From assembly GCA_035644155.1 (NCBI GenBank), contig DASQPC010000064.1, positions 1 to 35,940 on the forward strand: a stretch of 35,940 nt of DNA. Direction: 5' to 3'. Below, in pieces: positions 22,926-31,055 of the stretch (the stretch's first letter is position 1; the number at the start of each line of letters is the position of its first letter). Under the pieces are notes generated by a model that saw nothing but the letters and a program-made list of their open reading frames with translations, was not told the DNA's origin and searched no databases. The DNA is from DATIGJ01 sp035644155 (lineage in GTDB: Bacteria > Patescibacteriota > Microgenomatia > Levybacterales > UBA12049). The position numbers were made by a program, and so were the translations under genes.

Positions 22926-25181
22926 ATGTTTTGGGCTGATACAATCGCACAAGAAATAAAAAAACGAAATGTACCATTTGCCTGGGTGGACGATATGAAG
23001 ACGCCATCCGGTAGAATTCATGTGGGATCGCTTCGTGCTGTGACAACACATGATATTGTCTATAAAGCATTAGTTGATGCAGGTGTTACTGCAAAATTTA
23101 CCTATGTATTTGACAATCATGATCCGATGGATGGATTGCCAACGTATTTAGATAAAGAGAAATATGAGAAGTATCTTGGCGTGCCGCTTTTTATGATTCC
23201 ATCCCCCGGAGAAGGCGCAGCAAATTTTGCAGAATTCTATGCAAAAGAATTTCAGGCAGGATTTAACCAGATTGGTTGTCATCCCAAAATTATTTGGGGA
23301 AGAGATCTATATCTCTCCGGCAAAATGAATGAGGGGATTAAAAAATGTTTGGATAATGCTGCACAAATCAGAACGTTTTATGAAGATTTATACAAAAAAG
23401 AAATGCCATCTGATTGGTATCCATTTAATGTATATTGTCCAAAATGTAATAAGGTCTCAACAACAAAAGTGACTGATTGGGATGGAGAATTGGTTACATT
23501 TGTATGCCGCGTTGATGCGGTAAAATGGACCAAAGGTTGTGGATACAAAGGCAAGATCTCTCCTTTTGCGACAAAAGACAAAATTAATGGAAAACTGCCT
23601 TGGAAAATCGAATGGGCTGTCAAATGGCAGGCAATAGGCGTTACGGTTGAAGGAGCCGGAAAAGACCATATGACCAAAGGCGGCTCTCATGATTTGGCAG
23701 AAAAAGTTGCGGAACAAATTTTGAAATACAAAACTCCCTATGCATTTGCTCATGAATTTTTTCTTATTGGTGGTAAAAAAATGTCTTCATCAAAAGGTAT
23801 GGGTGTCTCTGTTGTTGATCTCCTCGAAGTTTTGCCGCCACAAGCGATTCGTTTTCTTATTACAAGAACCAGACTGAATCAAGCAATTGATTTTGATCCG
23901 TATGAAAAAAATACTATTCCAACACTTTTTGACGATTATCAAAAAGCAGCGGATGCATATTTTACTAAAACAGATGAAGAATCAGCAAGAGTTTTTGCAT
24001 TGTCACAAGTTGATGAGATACAAAAACCACCAACAATTCGATTTTCAGTTCTCGCGCAGTGGGTACAGATGCCGAATATGCAAGAAAAAATTAAAGCAGA
24101 AGGTTTGGAGGAATGGACAAAATATGCGAAGGTTTATATTGAAAAATACGCTCCTGAGTCAGAAAAATTTTTGGTTCAAAAAGATTTGCCGACAAGTGCA
24201 AAAACACTTTCTGATAAACAAAAAGAACTTGTGCAAAAGATTGCATCAGAGATTGATAATGCCAAAGATGCCGAAAGCTTTCAGACGCGAATTTATGAGA
24301 TTGGAAAAGAATTGGGTCTTTCTGGAAAAGAAACCTTTGCGGCAATTTATACCATGTTAATTGGCAAAGATCATGGGCCAAAGGCAGCCTGGCTTATTCT
24401 TTCGTTAGATAAGGAGTTTGTTAAAAAAAGATTTCAAGCCGTGTCATCAAAAAAAGATTCTATCGCTTCGCTCCAGAGTGACAAGTTGGAAATTGGTTCA
24501 AATGTTTTCTCAATTGCTTCTGAAGCTAAGAAACGTTTTCCTTCCCTTTCTGTTGGAGTATCAATAATAAAAGGAGTAACGATTGAAAAAATAAATCCTG
24601 ATTTAGAAAAAGAAAAGCAGGAAGTTTTACAATCTCTGCAAGGATTAACAACAGAGCAACTTGGTAAATATCCAGAAGTTATCAGTTACAGAAAACTCTA
24701 TAAAGAGATGAGTATTGACTGGCATTCTCGAAGACCTAGTCCTGAAGCATTACTTCGTCGTGTTGCTCTAAATAAAGGTTTGTATACGATTAATACGTGT
24801 GTTGATGCATATAATCTTGTTGTTATGAAGCATCGAGTATCAGTTGGAGCATTTGATTTAAATAAGCTGGTATTTCCAACAGAAGTTCGTTTTGCGAAAG
24901 ATGGAGAAGAAATTTTATTACTTGGAGATCAAGAACCAACAAAATATACCTCAAACGAATTGGCATATTTTGACCAAAAAGGTGGTTTCAATTTGGATTT
25001 CAATTATCGGGATGCACAAAGAACCGCTGTAAGTATTGACACAAAAAATATTTATATCAATGTCGACGGAATTTATGATATTACTGCTGAAAAAGTTGAG
25101 GAGGTTCTTAAAGAGGCTTGTGATTTGATTATCAAATATTGTGGAGGAAAAATAGAAATTTTTGGAGTTGAAAGAGGATAA
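22926..25181 (+). CDS. lysS: class I lysyl-tRNA synthetase fused to a C-terminal B3/B4 domain
   Basis: Charges tRNA-Lys. It has 751 residues where class I LysRS usually has about 510-530. The N-terminal part is the archaeal-type enzyme: TPSGRIHVGSLR (HIGH variant HVGS, 32-35), DNHDPMDGLP, zinc-binding Cys in YCPKCNKVSTTKVTDWDGEL (about 170-190) and FVC, GAGKDHMTKGGSHD, and GGKKMSSSKGMGVSV (KMSSS, about 285). Residues about 515-751 match the B3/B4 domain (COG3382; editing domain of PheRS beta): SIDWHSRRPSPEALLRRVAL, GLYTINTCVDAYNLVVMKHR, SVGAFDLNKL and FNYRDAQRTAVS. The fused domain could bind tRNA or hydrolyse misacylated tRNA; neither is shown. There is no frameshift at the junction, and the single frame is continuous. 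Confidence 0.93.
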   Translation: MFWADTIAQEIKKRNVPFAWVDDMKTPSGRIHVGSLRAVTTHDIVYKALVDAGVTAKFTYVFDNHDPMDGLPTYLDKEKYEKYLGVPLFMIPSPGEGAANFAEFYAKEFQAGFNQIGCHPKIIWGRDLYLSGKMNEGIKKCLDNAAQIRTFYEDLYKKEMPSDWYPFNVYCPKCNKVSTTKVTDWDGELVTFVCRVDAVKWTKGCGYKGKISPFATKDKINGKLPWKIEWAVKWQAIGVTVEGAGKDHMTKGGSHDLAEKVAEQILKYKTPYAFAHEFFLIGGKKMSSSKGMGVSVVDLLEVLPPQAIRFLITRTRLNQAIDFDPYEKNTIPTLFDDYQKAADAYFTKTDEESARVFALSQVDEIQKPPTIRFSVLAQWVQMPNMQEKIKAEGLEEWTKYAKVYIEKYAPESEKFLVQKDLPTSAKTLSDKQKELVQKIASEIDNAKDAESFQTRIYEIGKELGLSGKETFAAIYTMLIGKDHGPKAAWLILSLDKEFVKKRFQAVSSKKDSIASLQSDKLEIGSNVFSIASEAKKRFPSLSVGVSIIKGVTIEKINPDLEKEKQEVLQSLQGLTTEQLGKYPEVISYRKLYKEMSIDWHSRRPSPEALLRRVALNKGLYTINTCVDAYNLVVMKHRVSVGAFDLNKLVFPTEVRFAKDGEEILLLGDQEPTKYTSNELAYFDQKGGFNLDFNYRDAQRTAVSIDTKNIYINVDGIYDITAEKVEEVLKEACDLIIKYCGGKIEIFGVERG

Positions 25182-25183
25182 GT

Positions 25184-25657
25184 ATGACAGGTATAGAAAG
25201 AGGAGGTACTCCTAAAGAAGTTGAGACAGCAGAAGTACTTAAACACGTGATTGGTGGAAAACTAGTCACCAAACGAGTTGGTGATTGGTTAGTGGAGAGT
25301 CGCGGTGGTCCTTATGGGACTGAATTACATTATTTTGCTGGATCTGGCACTGGCGAGGAGAAAGCCTTATATGGCTTTTTTATAAAAATTCCTGAATTTA
25401 GTGATGACCCAATTACGTTACTTAACTATCATAGAAAAGCAGAAAAAGGCAACGGTACTCCTTCCTTACAGTCACTAGAACAGTCTTTAGTTATTGTGAG
25501 TCATGATCTTCAGAGAGCTATTCGGTTAGTATTTCCTGCTCATGGCCAGCAAGACACTAGAAGGTGGCTTGAGAAGAATAATTATATATCTGAAGGTCCG
25601 GATAATCCGAGATTTAAAACGTATTATAAAGATATTCAAGATCAATCAGTACAATGA
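25184..25657 (+). CDS. hypothetical protein between lysS and rdgB
   Basis: 157 residues, not recognised. ATG 25184 starts two bases after the lysS stop, with AGAGG eight bases upstream as a fair ribosome-binding site (rare in this window). The protein is soluble and polar, with a glycine-rich central part (VESRGGPYGTELHYFAGSGT) and a helical end (SLEQSLVIVSHDLQRAIRLV). It ends with four-base overlap (ATGA) into rdgB, so the three genes are coupled. No catalytic motif is evident. Its start MTGIERGGTPKE faintly resembles the start of the broken ATP-grasp gene (MGSIERGEQKSA), too weak to infer kinship. Confidence 0.7.
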   Translation: MTGIERGGTPKEVETAEVLKHVIGGKLVTKRVGDWLVESRGGPYGTELHYFAGSGTGEEKALYGFFIKIPEFSDDPITLLNYHRKAEKGNGTPSLQSLEQSLVIVSHDLQRAIRLVFPAHGQQDTRRWLEKNNYISEGPDNPRFKTYYKDIQDQSVQ

Positions 25658-26283
25658 AAAAACTTCTTATCGCAACACATAATCCTGGCAAATTGCATGA
25701 GTTGGCTGGTCTCTTGCGAGATCTTTCTGTGGAACTTGCTTCTCTCTCTAATGTTGGGATCGCAGAAGATATTGAAGAAGATGGTACAACGTATGAAGAG
25801 AATTCGCAAAAGAAAGCACTTTTCTATGCAAAAAAAAGCGGTTTGCCTTCGCTTTCTGATGATGGAGGACTGGAAATTGCAGCTTTAGATAACGCTCCCG
25901 GGATTCATTCAAAACGCTGGCTGGGTGAAGGAACAACAGAGGAAGATTTGATTGCTCATATGCAAAAAATTGCACAAGAGCTGCCAGAAGATAATCGCAA
26001 TGCACGATTTCGAGCTGCTCTTTCATTGGCCTTACCAAATGGAAAGGTATGGAGCGTTATGGGGGAGGTCAATGGCATTATTGCCAAAAAACAAAGTTTG
26101 AATACAATAAAAGGATTTCCTTACCGATCGTTTTTTTATCTTCCAGAACTCAAAAAATATTATTTTGAGACAGAGCTCACACGTGAAGAACAACTCAAGT
26201 ATAATCATCGGGTCAAGGCAATAGAAAAGCTGAAACCAATTTTGCAAAGAGAGCTTGCCGCATTTTATTTGTCATCTTTTTGA
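25654..26283 (+). CDS. rdgB: non-canonical purine NTP pyrophosphatase (RdgB/HAM1 family)
   Basis: Removes dITP, ITP and XTP by hydrolysis to the monophosphate, cleaning the nucleotide pool. It has 209 residues. Family marks are the start LLIATHNPGKLHEL, YEENSQKKALFYAKKSGLP (E/N and K of the active site), SDDGGLEIAALDNAPGIHSK (catalytic Asp about 68) and the HRVKAIEKL ending. One motif deviates: the usual GFGYDP block reads GFPYRSFFYLPE (about 153), so the Asp that normally helps recognise the purine base is not there. Base specificity may therefore differ. The ATGA overlap with the previous gene implies an operon. Confidence 0.9.
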   Translation: MKKLLIATHNPGKLHELAGLLRDLSVELASLSNVGIAEDIEEDGTTYEENSQKKALFYAKKSGLPSLSDDGGLEIAALDNAPGIHSKRWLGEGTTEEDLIAHMQKIAQELPEDNRNARFRAALSLALPNGKVWSVMGEVNGIIAKKQSLNTIKGFPYRSFFYLPELKKYYFETELTREEQLKYNHRVKAIEKLKPILQRELAAFYLSSF

Positions 26284-26297
26284 TTTCTTGCTATAGT
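26269..26297 (+). promoter_or_regulatory. promoter of the PEGA-SH3 gene
   Basis: TTGTCA (26269-26274), a 17-base spacer, TATAGT (26292-26297) preceded by TGC. Twelve bases to ATG 26310. It overlaps the end of rdgB. Confidence 0.7.
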
Positions 26298-26309
26298 TTA
26301 AGTTGCCTC

Positions 26310-27152
26310 ATGAAAAAAATTTTCTTAATCCTTTTTACATCACTTTTTCTGTCTGCTGTTTTTATTGTTGGATTTCACTATTTTCTCCAATTTCAAGCTC
26401 TTAAAGGAGCACTGCAAGTTACCTCTTCTCCTGAAAGTAAAGTGTATTTAAATAATAAATATATCGGTCAGACACCATTATGTAAGTGTGAATCATCAGA
26501 TATGGTGGCAACCGGTGATTATACAATTCGATTAGTACCCTCAGATAGTAGTTTGCAGGAATTTCAAGAAAAAGTTACTCTTTCAGAAGGAGTTTTGACA
26601 GTCGTTGATCGTCGTTTTGCAAAAGATTCTCTGTCTGAGGGAAGTATTATTTCGCTTTCTCCACTGACAGACAAGAAAAAGACAGAACTTTTGGTTGTCT
26701 CTTTGCCAGAAGGATCGCATGTCCTATTGGATAACAATGATATCGGTCAGACACCTGTCTCTTTTAAGAATCCGACAGAATCAGATCATGTATTAAAGGT
26801 GAGTAAAGATGGTTATAAGGAAAAAGCAATTCGTATCCGAACGCCGCTCGGCTATAAGCTAACCGTTGCTGCGTATTTAAGTACCCTGGATGATCTTTCT
26901 GCAAGTTCTGCTTCTTCTTCTGCTAAGTCTGCTCTGAGTCCAACGCCATCGATAACAGGAAAAAGTGTCTTAATTCTTGATACGCCAACAGGCTTTTTGC
27001 GAGTACGTGAAAGTGTTGGTGGACTGGAAATAGGACAGGTAAATCCTGGGGAAAGTTTCCCTTTGATTGATGAACAGTCAGGATGGTTTGAAATTAGGTT
27101 ACAGGATGGGAGAAGTGGATGGGTAAGTACACAATATACAAAGAAGCAATAA
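26310..27152 (+). CDS. membrane-anchored PEGA-SH3 surface protein
   Basis: 280 residues. An N-terminal anchor (IFLILFTSLFLSAVFIVGFH) is followed by two PEGA-type repeats. The first is at about 35-95 (SSPESKVYLNNKYIGQTPLC); the second is at about 125-190 (LPEGSHVLLDNNDIGQTPVS, then KVSKDGYKEKAIRI). A Ser-rich linker (SASSASSSAKSALSPTPS) leads to a C-terminal bacterial SH3 domain (about 220-280, LRVRESVGGLEIGQVNPGES through GRSGWVSTQY). PEGA repeats occur in surface-layer and envelope proteins; SH3b domains usually bind cell wall. It likely sits outside the membrane and tethers the wall. The start at 26310 is favoured over an in-frame upstream start within rdgB because it gives a clean signal-anchor. 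Confidence 0.85.
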   Translation: MKKIFLILFTSLFLSAVFIVGFHYFLQFQALKGALQVTSSPESKVYLNNKYIGQTPLCKCESSDMVATGDYTIRLVPSDSSLQEFQEKVTLSEGVLTVVDRRFAKDSLSEGSIISLSPLTDKKKTELLVVSLPEGSHVLLDNNDIGQTPVSFKNPTESDHVLKVSKDGYKEKAIRIRTPLGYKLTVAAYLSTLDDLSASSASSSAKSALSPTPSITGKSVLILDTPTGFLRVRESVGGLEIGQVNPGESFPLIDEQSGWFEIRLQDGRSGWVSTQYTKKQ

Positions 27153-27157
27153 AGAGA

Positions 27158-28126
27158 CTAATATGATCGGACAAAATAGATGAAAATAACGACAAGAATC
27201 GTATAGATCACGACAGCAAGTAGCAGCGGTTTATCTGAAAATAATACTCTTTCAGGACTTTCTCCTTCATGATTTTCATAAATTCTTTGTAAGTATCGCA
27301 TCAATCCATAGACCACCGGAATAATGGTAATCATCAGCCATTTGCGTTGTAAATACGTACCAAGAATATCAGCAGGAATAAGATCTGTGCTAAATTGTAA
27401 TCCTTTGGGATTAACAAGAAAAGTAAAAAGAGAATAGGAAATAAATGTAGAGGTCGCAAAAATAGAAAGATACACATCTAAAAGTTTTTCTGAATAGTGA
27501 GACAGGGTTTTTCTGGTTGTTATGATTTGTCCTTTTGTGTGATGTGAAAGAAGTGTCAATTCAGAACGTCGTTTTCCAATAGCCAAAAACAAAGAAAGGG
27601 AAATAACTGTTAAAAAGAGCCACGCAGATAAATGAAAGCCGCTCACAATTTCTCCTGCAAAGACACGAAGCATATAGCCTCCGGCTAATGTCAAAATATC
27701 AATAATTTCAATATGTTTAAGAACAAGAGAATAAAAGACGTGCATTAAAAAGTAAATAATTGCGACAATAAAAAATCCAGGGATGATAAAGTAACTTGCA
27801 ATTATTGAAATAAGCGCCAAAATTATTGCTAACGTTGCAGCAACGGGAATTGAGACATCTTTATGGGCGAGAGGTCGAAATCGTTTAAATGGATGCAAGC
27901 GGTCTTTCTGAACATCCAACATGTCATTAATAATATAAATGGCACTGGATAAACCACAAAAGATAAAAAATCCGTAACTGACTTTTAGAAAGAGATTGCC
28001 GTCAAGTAAATGACCACTGAAAATAAGAGCTCCAAAGATCGCACCATTTTTGATCCACTGGCGCGGACGAAGTAAGCGAAGCATATCACGAAGTGATTTT
28101 ATCATTGGTGTTTTTGGTAATTGCAT
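27158..28126 (-). CDS. UbiA-family prenyltransferase, decaprenyl-phosphate phosphoribosyltransferase-like
   Basis: Multi-span membrane enzyme, 322 residues, with about eight or nine hydrophobic segments. The LRPRQWIKNGAIF start and the Mg-binding NDMLDVQKDRLHPFKRFRPL block match the DPPR synthase branch of UbiA more than menaquinone or haem O enzymes. DPPR synthase transfers phosphoribose from PRPP to a polyprenyl phosphate, the first step to decaprenyl-phospho-arabinose in actinobacteria. The MRYLQRIYENHEGESPERVL ending also fits that branch. The start is uncertain: ATG 28126, 28105 (MIKSLRD) or 28084 (MLRLLRP), overlapping the previous gene by 41, 20 or 0 bases. Last gene of the envelope cluster. 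Confidence 0.82.
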   Translation of the reverse strand: MQLPKTPMIKSLRDMLRLLRPRQWIKNGAIFGALIFSGHLLDGNLFLKVSYGFFIFCGLSSAIYIINDMLDVQKDRLHPFKRFRPLAHKDVSIPVAATLAIILALISIIASYFIIPGFFIVAIIYFLMHVFYSLVLKHIEIIDILTLAGGYMLRVFAGEIVSGFHLSAWLFLTVISLSLFLAIGKRRSELTLLSHHTKGQIITTRKTLSHYSEKLLDVYLSIFATSTFISYSLFTFLVNPKGLQFSTDLIPADILGTYLQRKWLMITIIPVVYGLMRYLQRIYENHEGESPERVLFSDKPLLLAVVIYTILVVIFIYFVRSY

Positions 28127-29180
28127 GTAAGAACAACAATCCTCCTCCGGTTATAACGCCTACCATAATGATAGCAAAAATTTTACTTCGGCTCTCAAGT
28201 GACAATGCTATTATCCCTAATATAGCAGAGACTAGCCAATAAAACAACGCAGTCTGTCTTTGACTTAAACCCAAACGAAGCAGTAAATGATGAAGATGTT
28301 TGTTATCTCCTTTAAAAGGAGATTGTTTATTAAAGAGTCTTCTTAGAATCGTAAAAATAAAATCAACAAGTGGCACGCCCATGACAAGCAATGCTGTCGC
28401 AAGTTTGGCACTTGAGAGAATAGATGCAACGCCAAGAAGCAGATATAAACTTGTTGCTCCATAGCCAGGAAAAATTTTGGCAGGATAGAAATTAAAAAGC
28501 AGAAAACCAAGCGCACTTCCTGCAATAATAAATGATAATGTTGCGTCAAGAAAATCTCCTCCAGTTGGGTTTATTAAACGTAGACTCAAAATCCCAATGA
28601 TAATGGCAGATATTGCAACAATGCCAGGCATTTGTCCATCAACTCCTTTACTCCAATTGAGCATATTCATAATCCACACCAACCAAATAACAGAAAGAAT
28701 ATCTGAAAGAAAAAGATGCCAATTAAGAAAAGGGATGGTAAAGAGAAGGAGATCAAGATGCAAAATGCCACCAAGAGGATTGGTAATAAATTTGATACTA
28801 ACACCACTTGCGACCACAATAATTGCCGTAATAATATTGACAGCAAAGCGAAGATATGGTGAAACATCTTTTGACTTAGCATTTAATTTGTCATCAATCA
28901 AACCAATAACAAGCGCAAGAAAAGAGGCACTAAACAGCGCTATTACACGTGGCGTATGAGGTAAGAAAAGAAGACCTGCAAACAGACAACTGAGAAAAAG
29001 AGGAATGCCGCCACCGCGAGGAATTGGTTTGGTATGGATGATTCCAGGATGTTTATGCAACTTTGGGTCATCAACTAAGCCAACTTTTTTTATCACGATC
29101 ATACTCAGAGGAGTAAGGATAACAGCCATGATAAAGGTGACAAGGAGTGGTGTGATAGCAAGAGTAGGAAGTTCAGTCAT
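28086..29180 (-). CDS. undecaprenyl-phosphate sugar-1-phosphate transferase (WecA/TagO family)
   Basis: Polytopic membrane transferase, 364 residues, in the MraY/WecA/TagO superfamily. It moves a sugar-1-phosphate, usually GlcNAc-1-P, from UDP-sugar to undecaprenyl phosphate and so starts assembly of a surface glycan. Seen are KLHKHPGIIHTKPIPRGGG, the catalytic Asp pair in ALVIGLIDDKLNAKSKD, MNMLNWSKGVDGQMPG (second Asp motif) and the cytoplasmic loop with DNKHLHHLLLRLGLS (His-rich HxxHH-like motif typical of WecA/TagO, absent from MraY). Its ATG overlaps the preceding stop as TAATG. Confidence 0.88.
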   Translation of the reverse strand: MTELPTLAITPLLVTFIMAVILTPLSMIVIKKVGLVDDPKLHKHPGIIHTKPIPRGGGIPLFLSCLFAGLLFLPHTPRVIALFSASFLALVIGLIDDKLNAKSKDVSPYLRFAVNIITAIIVVASGVSIKFITNPLGGILHLDLLLFTIPFLNWHLFLSDILSVIWLVWIMNMLNWSKGVDGQMPGIVAISAIIIGILSLRLINPTGGDFLDATLSFIIAGSALGFLLFNFYPAKIFPGYGATSLYLLLGVASILSSAKLATALLVMGVPLVDFIFTILRRLFNKQSPFKGDNKHLHHLLLRLGLSQRQTALFYWLVSAILGIIALSLESRSKIFAIIMVGVITGGGLLFLHAITKNTNDKITS

Positions 29181-29533
29181 TAAAGTATAATATGTAATGT
29201 TTGTATTGTAAAAATAAATGACAAAATACTAATAAGGAGTGTCGTGATACAGACCATACGAGAGACAAGTGGCATTTTTTCGTAGAGATAATTGATAAGA
29301 AAGAAATTACAAAGTAAAAATAAGAGGACAATAAAACTGGGCAAAAAAATTTCAATTTTTATTCCTAGCCGCTCTTCACCCCATGAAAGTTGATTAAAAA
29401 GTGGCACAAGCGACGGGAGAGAAGTATAAAAAAATGCAGTAGAGAAAACTTCAGTCAGTAAAAGCACGCCAGCAAATGAGAAACTCCACCTAATAATTTT
29501 GTCAGTTCTGAAGTGGTTAAAAAGTTTTTTCAT
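29180..29533 (-). CDS. small three-helix membrane protein
   Basis: 117 residues from ATG 29533; an earlier in-frame start at 29620 lies inside the preceding gene and is unlikely. After a basic start come three hydrophobic segments (about 16-38, 62-82 and 90-113) with a polar loop WGEERLGIKIE. It is not recognised as a known family. It overlaps the GT39 gene by 17 bases and the WecA-like gene by one (TAATG), so it is tightly coupled. Its position between two polyprenyl-dependent glycosylation genes suggests an accessory role, for instance a partner of the GT39 enzyme or a lipid-carrier flippase component; this is context only. Confidence 0.75.
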   Translation of the reverse strand: MKKLFNHFRTDKIIRWSFSFAGVLLLTEVFSTAFFYTSLPSLVPLFNQLSWGEERLGIKIEIFLPSFIVLLFLLCNFFLINYLYEKMPLVSRMVCITTLLISILSFIFTIQTLHIIL

Positions 29534-31043
29534 ACATAACAGCGCCATTGAGAGAAAAGCCTTTGGTATATGTATCCAGTTGAAATGGAAAACCCGGCGC
29601 TTCGGAGAGAATAATAACATATTTTGGCTTGATAGTGTTGAGTGCTTCTTGTGTTTGGACTATACCATTTTTACTTTGAGTAATATGATACGAAACTGTG
29701 TATTTGGTGAGTGGTAATGTTTTGGATAATGCATAAATTTGAGCGCTGTCTCCCCATAACAAAATTTGTTCAGTTGGATGGGTGTGTGTTTTAAGGAAAG
29801 ATGCAACTTCATAATCTCGAGGAGTTTTCGGATCAAAAAATGACTGATAAGAGGCAACAGTTTTTTTGCCAGCAATAAAAAGAATTGCATTTTGATAGTA
29901 AAACAATGTCTTATACACGCCATAAAGATTGAAATTACTGAGTACCAAAAAGAGAACAGCAAACAATATAACAAAAAGTCTTTGTTGTATTTTAAAATTT
30001 TTTTCATTGATCAGTAAGCCAAACAAGAGGCAAAAACTTGGTAAAAGAACCAACACATAATGTGTATAGGGTCGCTGTGAAAAAAACGCGTTAAAGAGAG
30101 AGAAGGCAAGCCAAAGTACGATAAAGAGAAGTGGTTTGCTAAAGTGGGCTCGTTTGAGGGCAAGCAGTGCAACTACTCCTGCCAAAAGAAGTAATTTAAG
30201 AATTAAAAATCCTTGTGGAATAATAAGGGCATTTCCATAACTGACATAACCAATATTACCAAAAAAAGTTGCTTGAATAAAATCTGAAAGCGCATGATTA
30301 GCAGCAAAATAGCTAATCGTTATCAAAAGCGGCACGATAAATCCAATGATAAAAAGTAGTAAATGGATAAAAAGATACGAGCAAAGATTTTTAATCGTTG
30401 CAAGAGTAAATTTGTTTTTTTCAGGTAATGCAAGTATCACCAAAAAACAGAAAAAAGCAGCAAGATCAAACAATGCAACTATTTTAAATAGGAACGCAAT
30501 ACCAAGCAAAAATCCCGCAGCGTTTAAGAGTACATGTTGTGGAGTGAGAAAAAAATGATATTGTTTTTGTGTTTTTTTAGTGGTGGCTGCTATATAGACT
30601 GCTAGAGCACTGATGATAAGAGGCAACAACATAAAGTTTTCTGCATTTGCGATGTTGCCTTCAAGAAGCGGGGTTGCAAAAAGGAGAGCAAATAACACTG
30701 ATGCAATGACGCTTGTTTGTACTTTCTCAAAAAGCTTTTGACATAGCTGGAAGAAAAGCCACACAGAAAGGAGCCCAATAAAAAGCGAAGCAATACGTAC
30801 TCCAAACTGGTCACCCTGAAAAAGCGCATAGGTCAGATACAGCAGTGGAGGTTTGTTATCCCAAATCTGGCTATAGAGTAATCGACCATGATTAAGTGCT
30901 ATACCAATCACTTGATAAATACCTTCATCACCATACCAATTGGGTTCAATAAGAGATGGAAATCGAAGAAAAAAGAAAAGAAGCGAAATACAGAGGAGAT
31001 ACCAAAATGTTTTGCTTTTTTCCAATTTGATAAGAAGTTTCAT
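29517..31043 (-). CDS. GT39-type (PMT/ArnT family) membrane glycosyltransferase
   Basis: 508 residues with around twelve hydrophobic segments. The first extracytoplasmic loop has PNWYGDEGIYQVIGIALNHG with the catalytic-type D39-E40 of GT-C enzymes, followed by YSQIWDNKPPLLYLTYALFQ. These enzymes take a sugar from a polyprenyl-phosphate donor and attach it to protein, lipid or another glycan outside the membrane. The C-terminal soluble part (LLWGDSAQIYALSKTLPLTK) is also usual. Acceptor unknown. The polyprenyl-sugar donor could come from the UbiA and GT2 neighbours. Confidence 0.86.
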   Translation of the reverse strand: MKLLIKLEKSKTFWYLLCISLLFFFLRFPSLIEPNWYGDEGIYQVIGIALNHGRLLYSQIWDNKPPLLYLTYALFQGDQFGVRIASLFIGLLSVWLFFQLCQKLFEKVQTSVIASVLFALLFATPLLEGNIANAENFMLLPLIISALAVYIAATTKKTQKQYHFFLTPQHVLLNAAGFLLGIAFLFKIVALFDLAAFFCFLVILALPEKNKFTLATIKNLCSYLFIHLLLFIIGFIVPLLITISYFAANHALSDFIQATFFGNIGYVSYGNALIIPQGFLILKLLLLAGVVALLALKRAHFSKPLLFIVLWLAFSLFNAFFSQRPYTHYVLVLLPSFCLLFGLLINEKNFKIQQRLFVILFAVLFLVLSNFNLYGVYKTLFYYQNAILFIAGKKTVASYQSFFDPKTPRDYEVASFLKTHTHPTEQILLWGDSAQIYALSKTLPLTKYTVSYHITQSKNGIVQTQEALNTIKPKYVIILSEAPGFPFQLDTYTKGFSLNGAVMYEKTF

Positions 31044-31055
31044 ACGAGAAATGAG

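Noticed and set aside
23887..24360. 157-codon frame overlapping lysS in another frame
   Set aside because: Very rich in Lys, Gln and Ile, with no motifs; it is a shadow of the LysRS frame.
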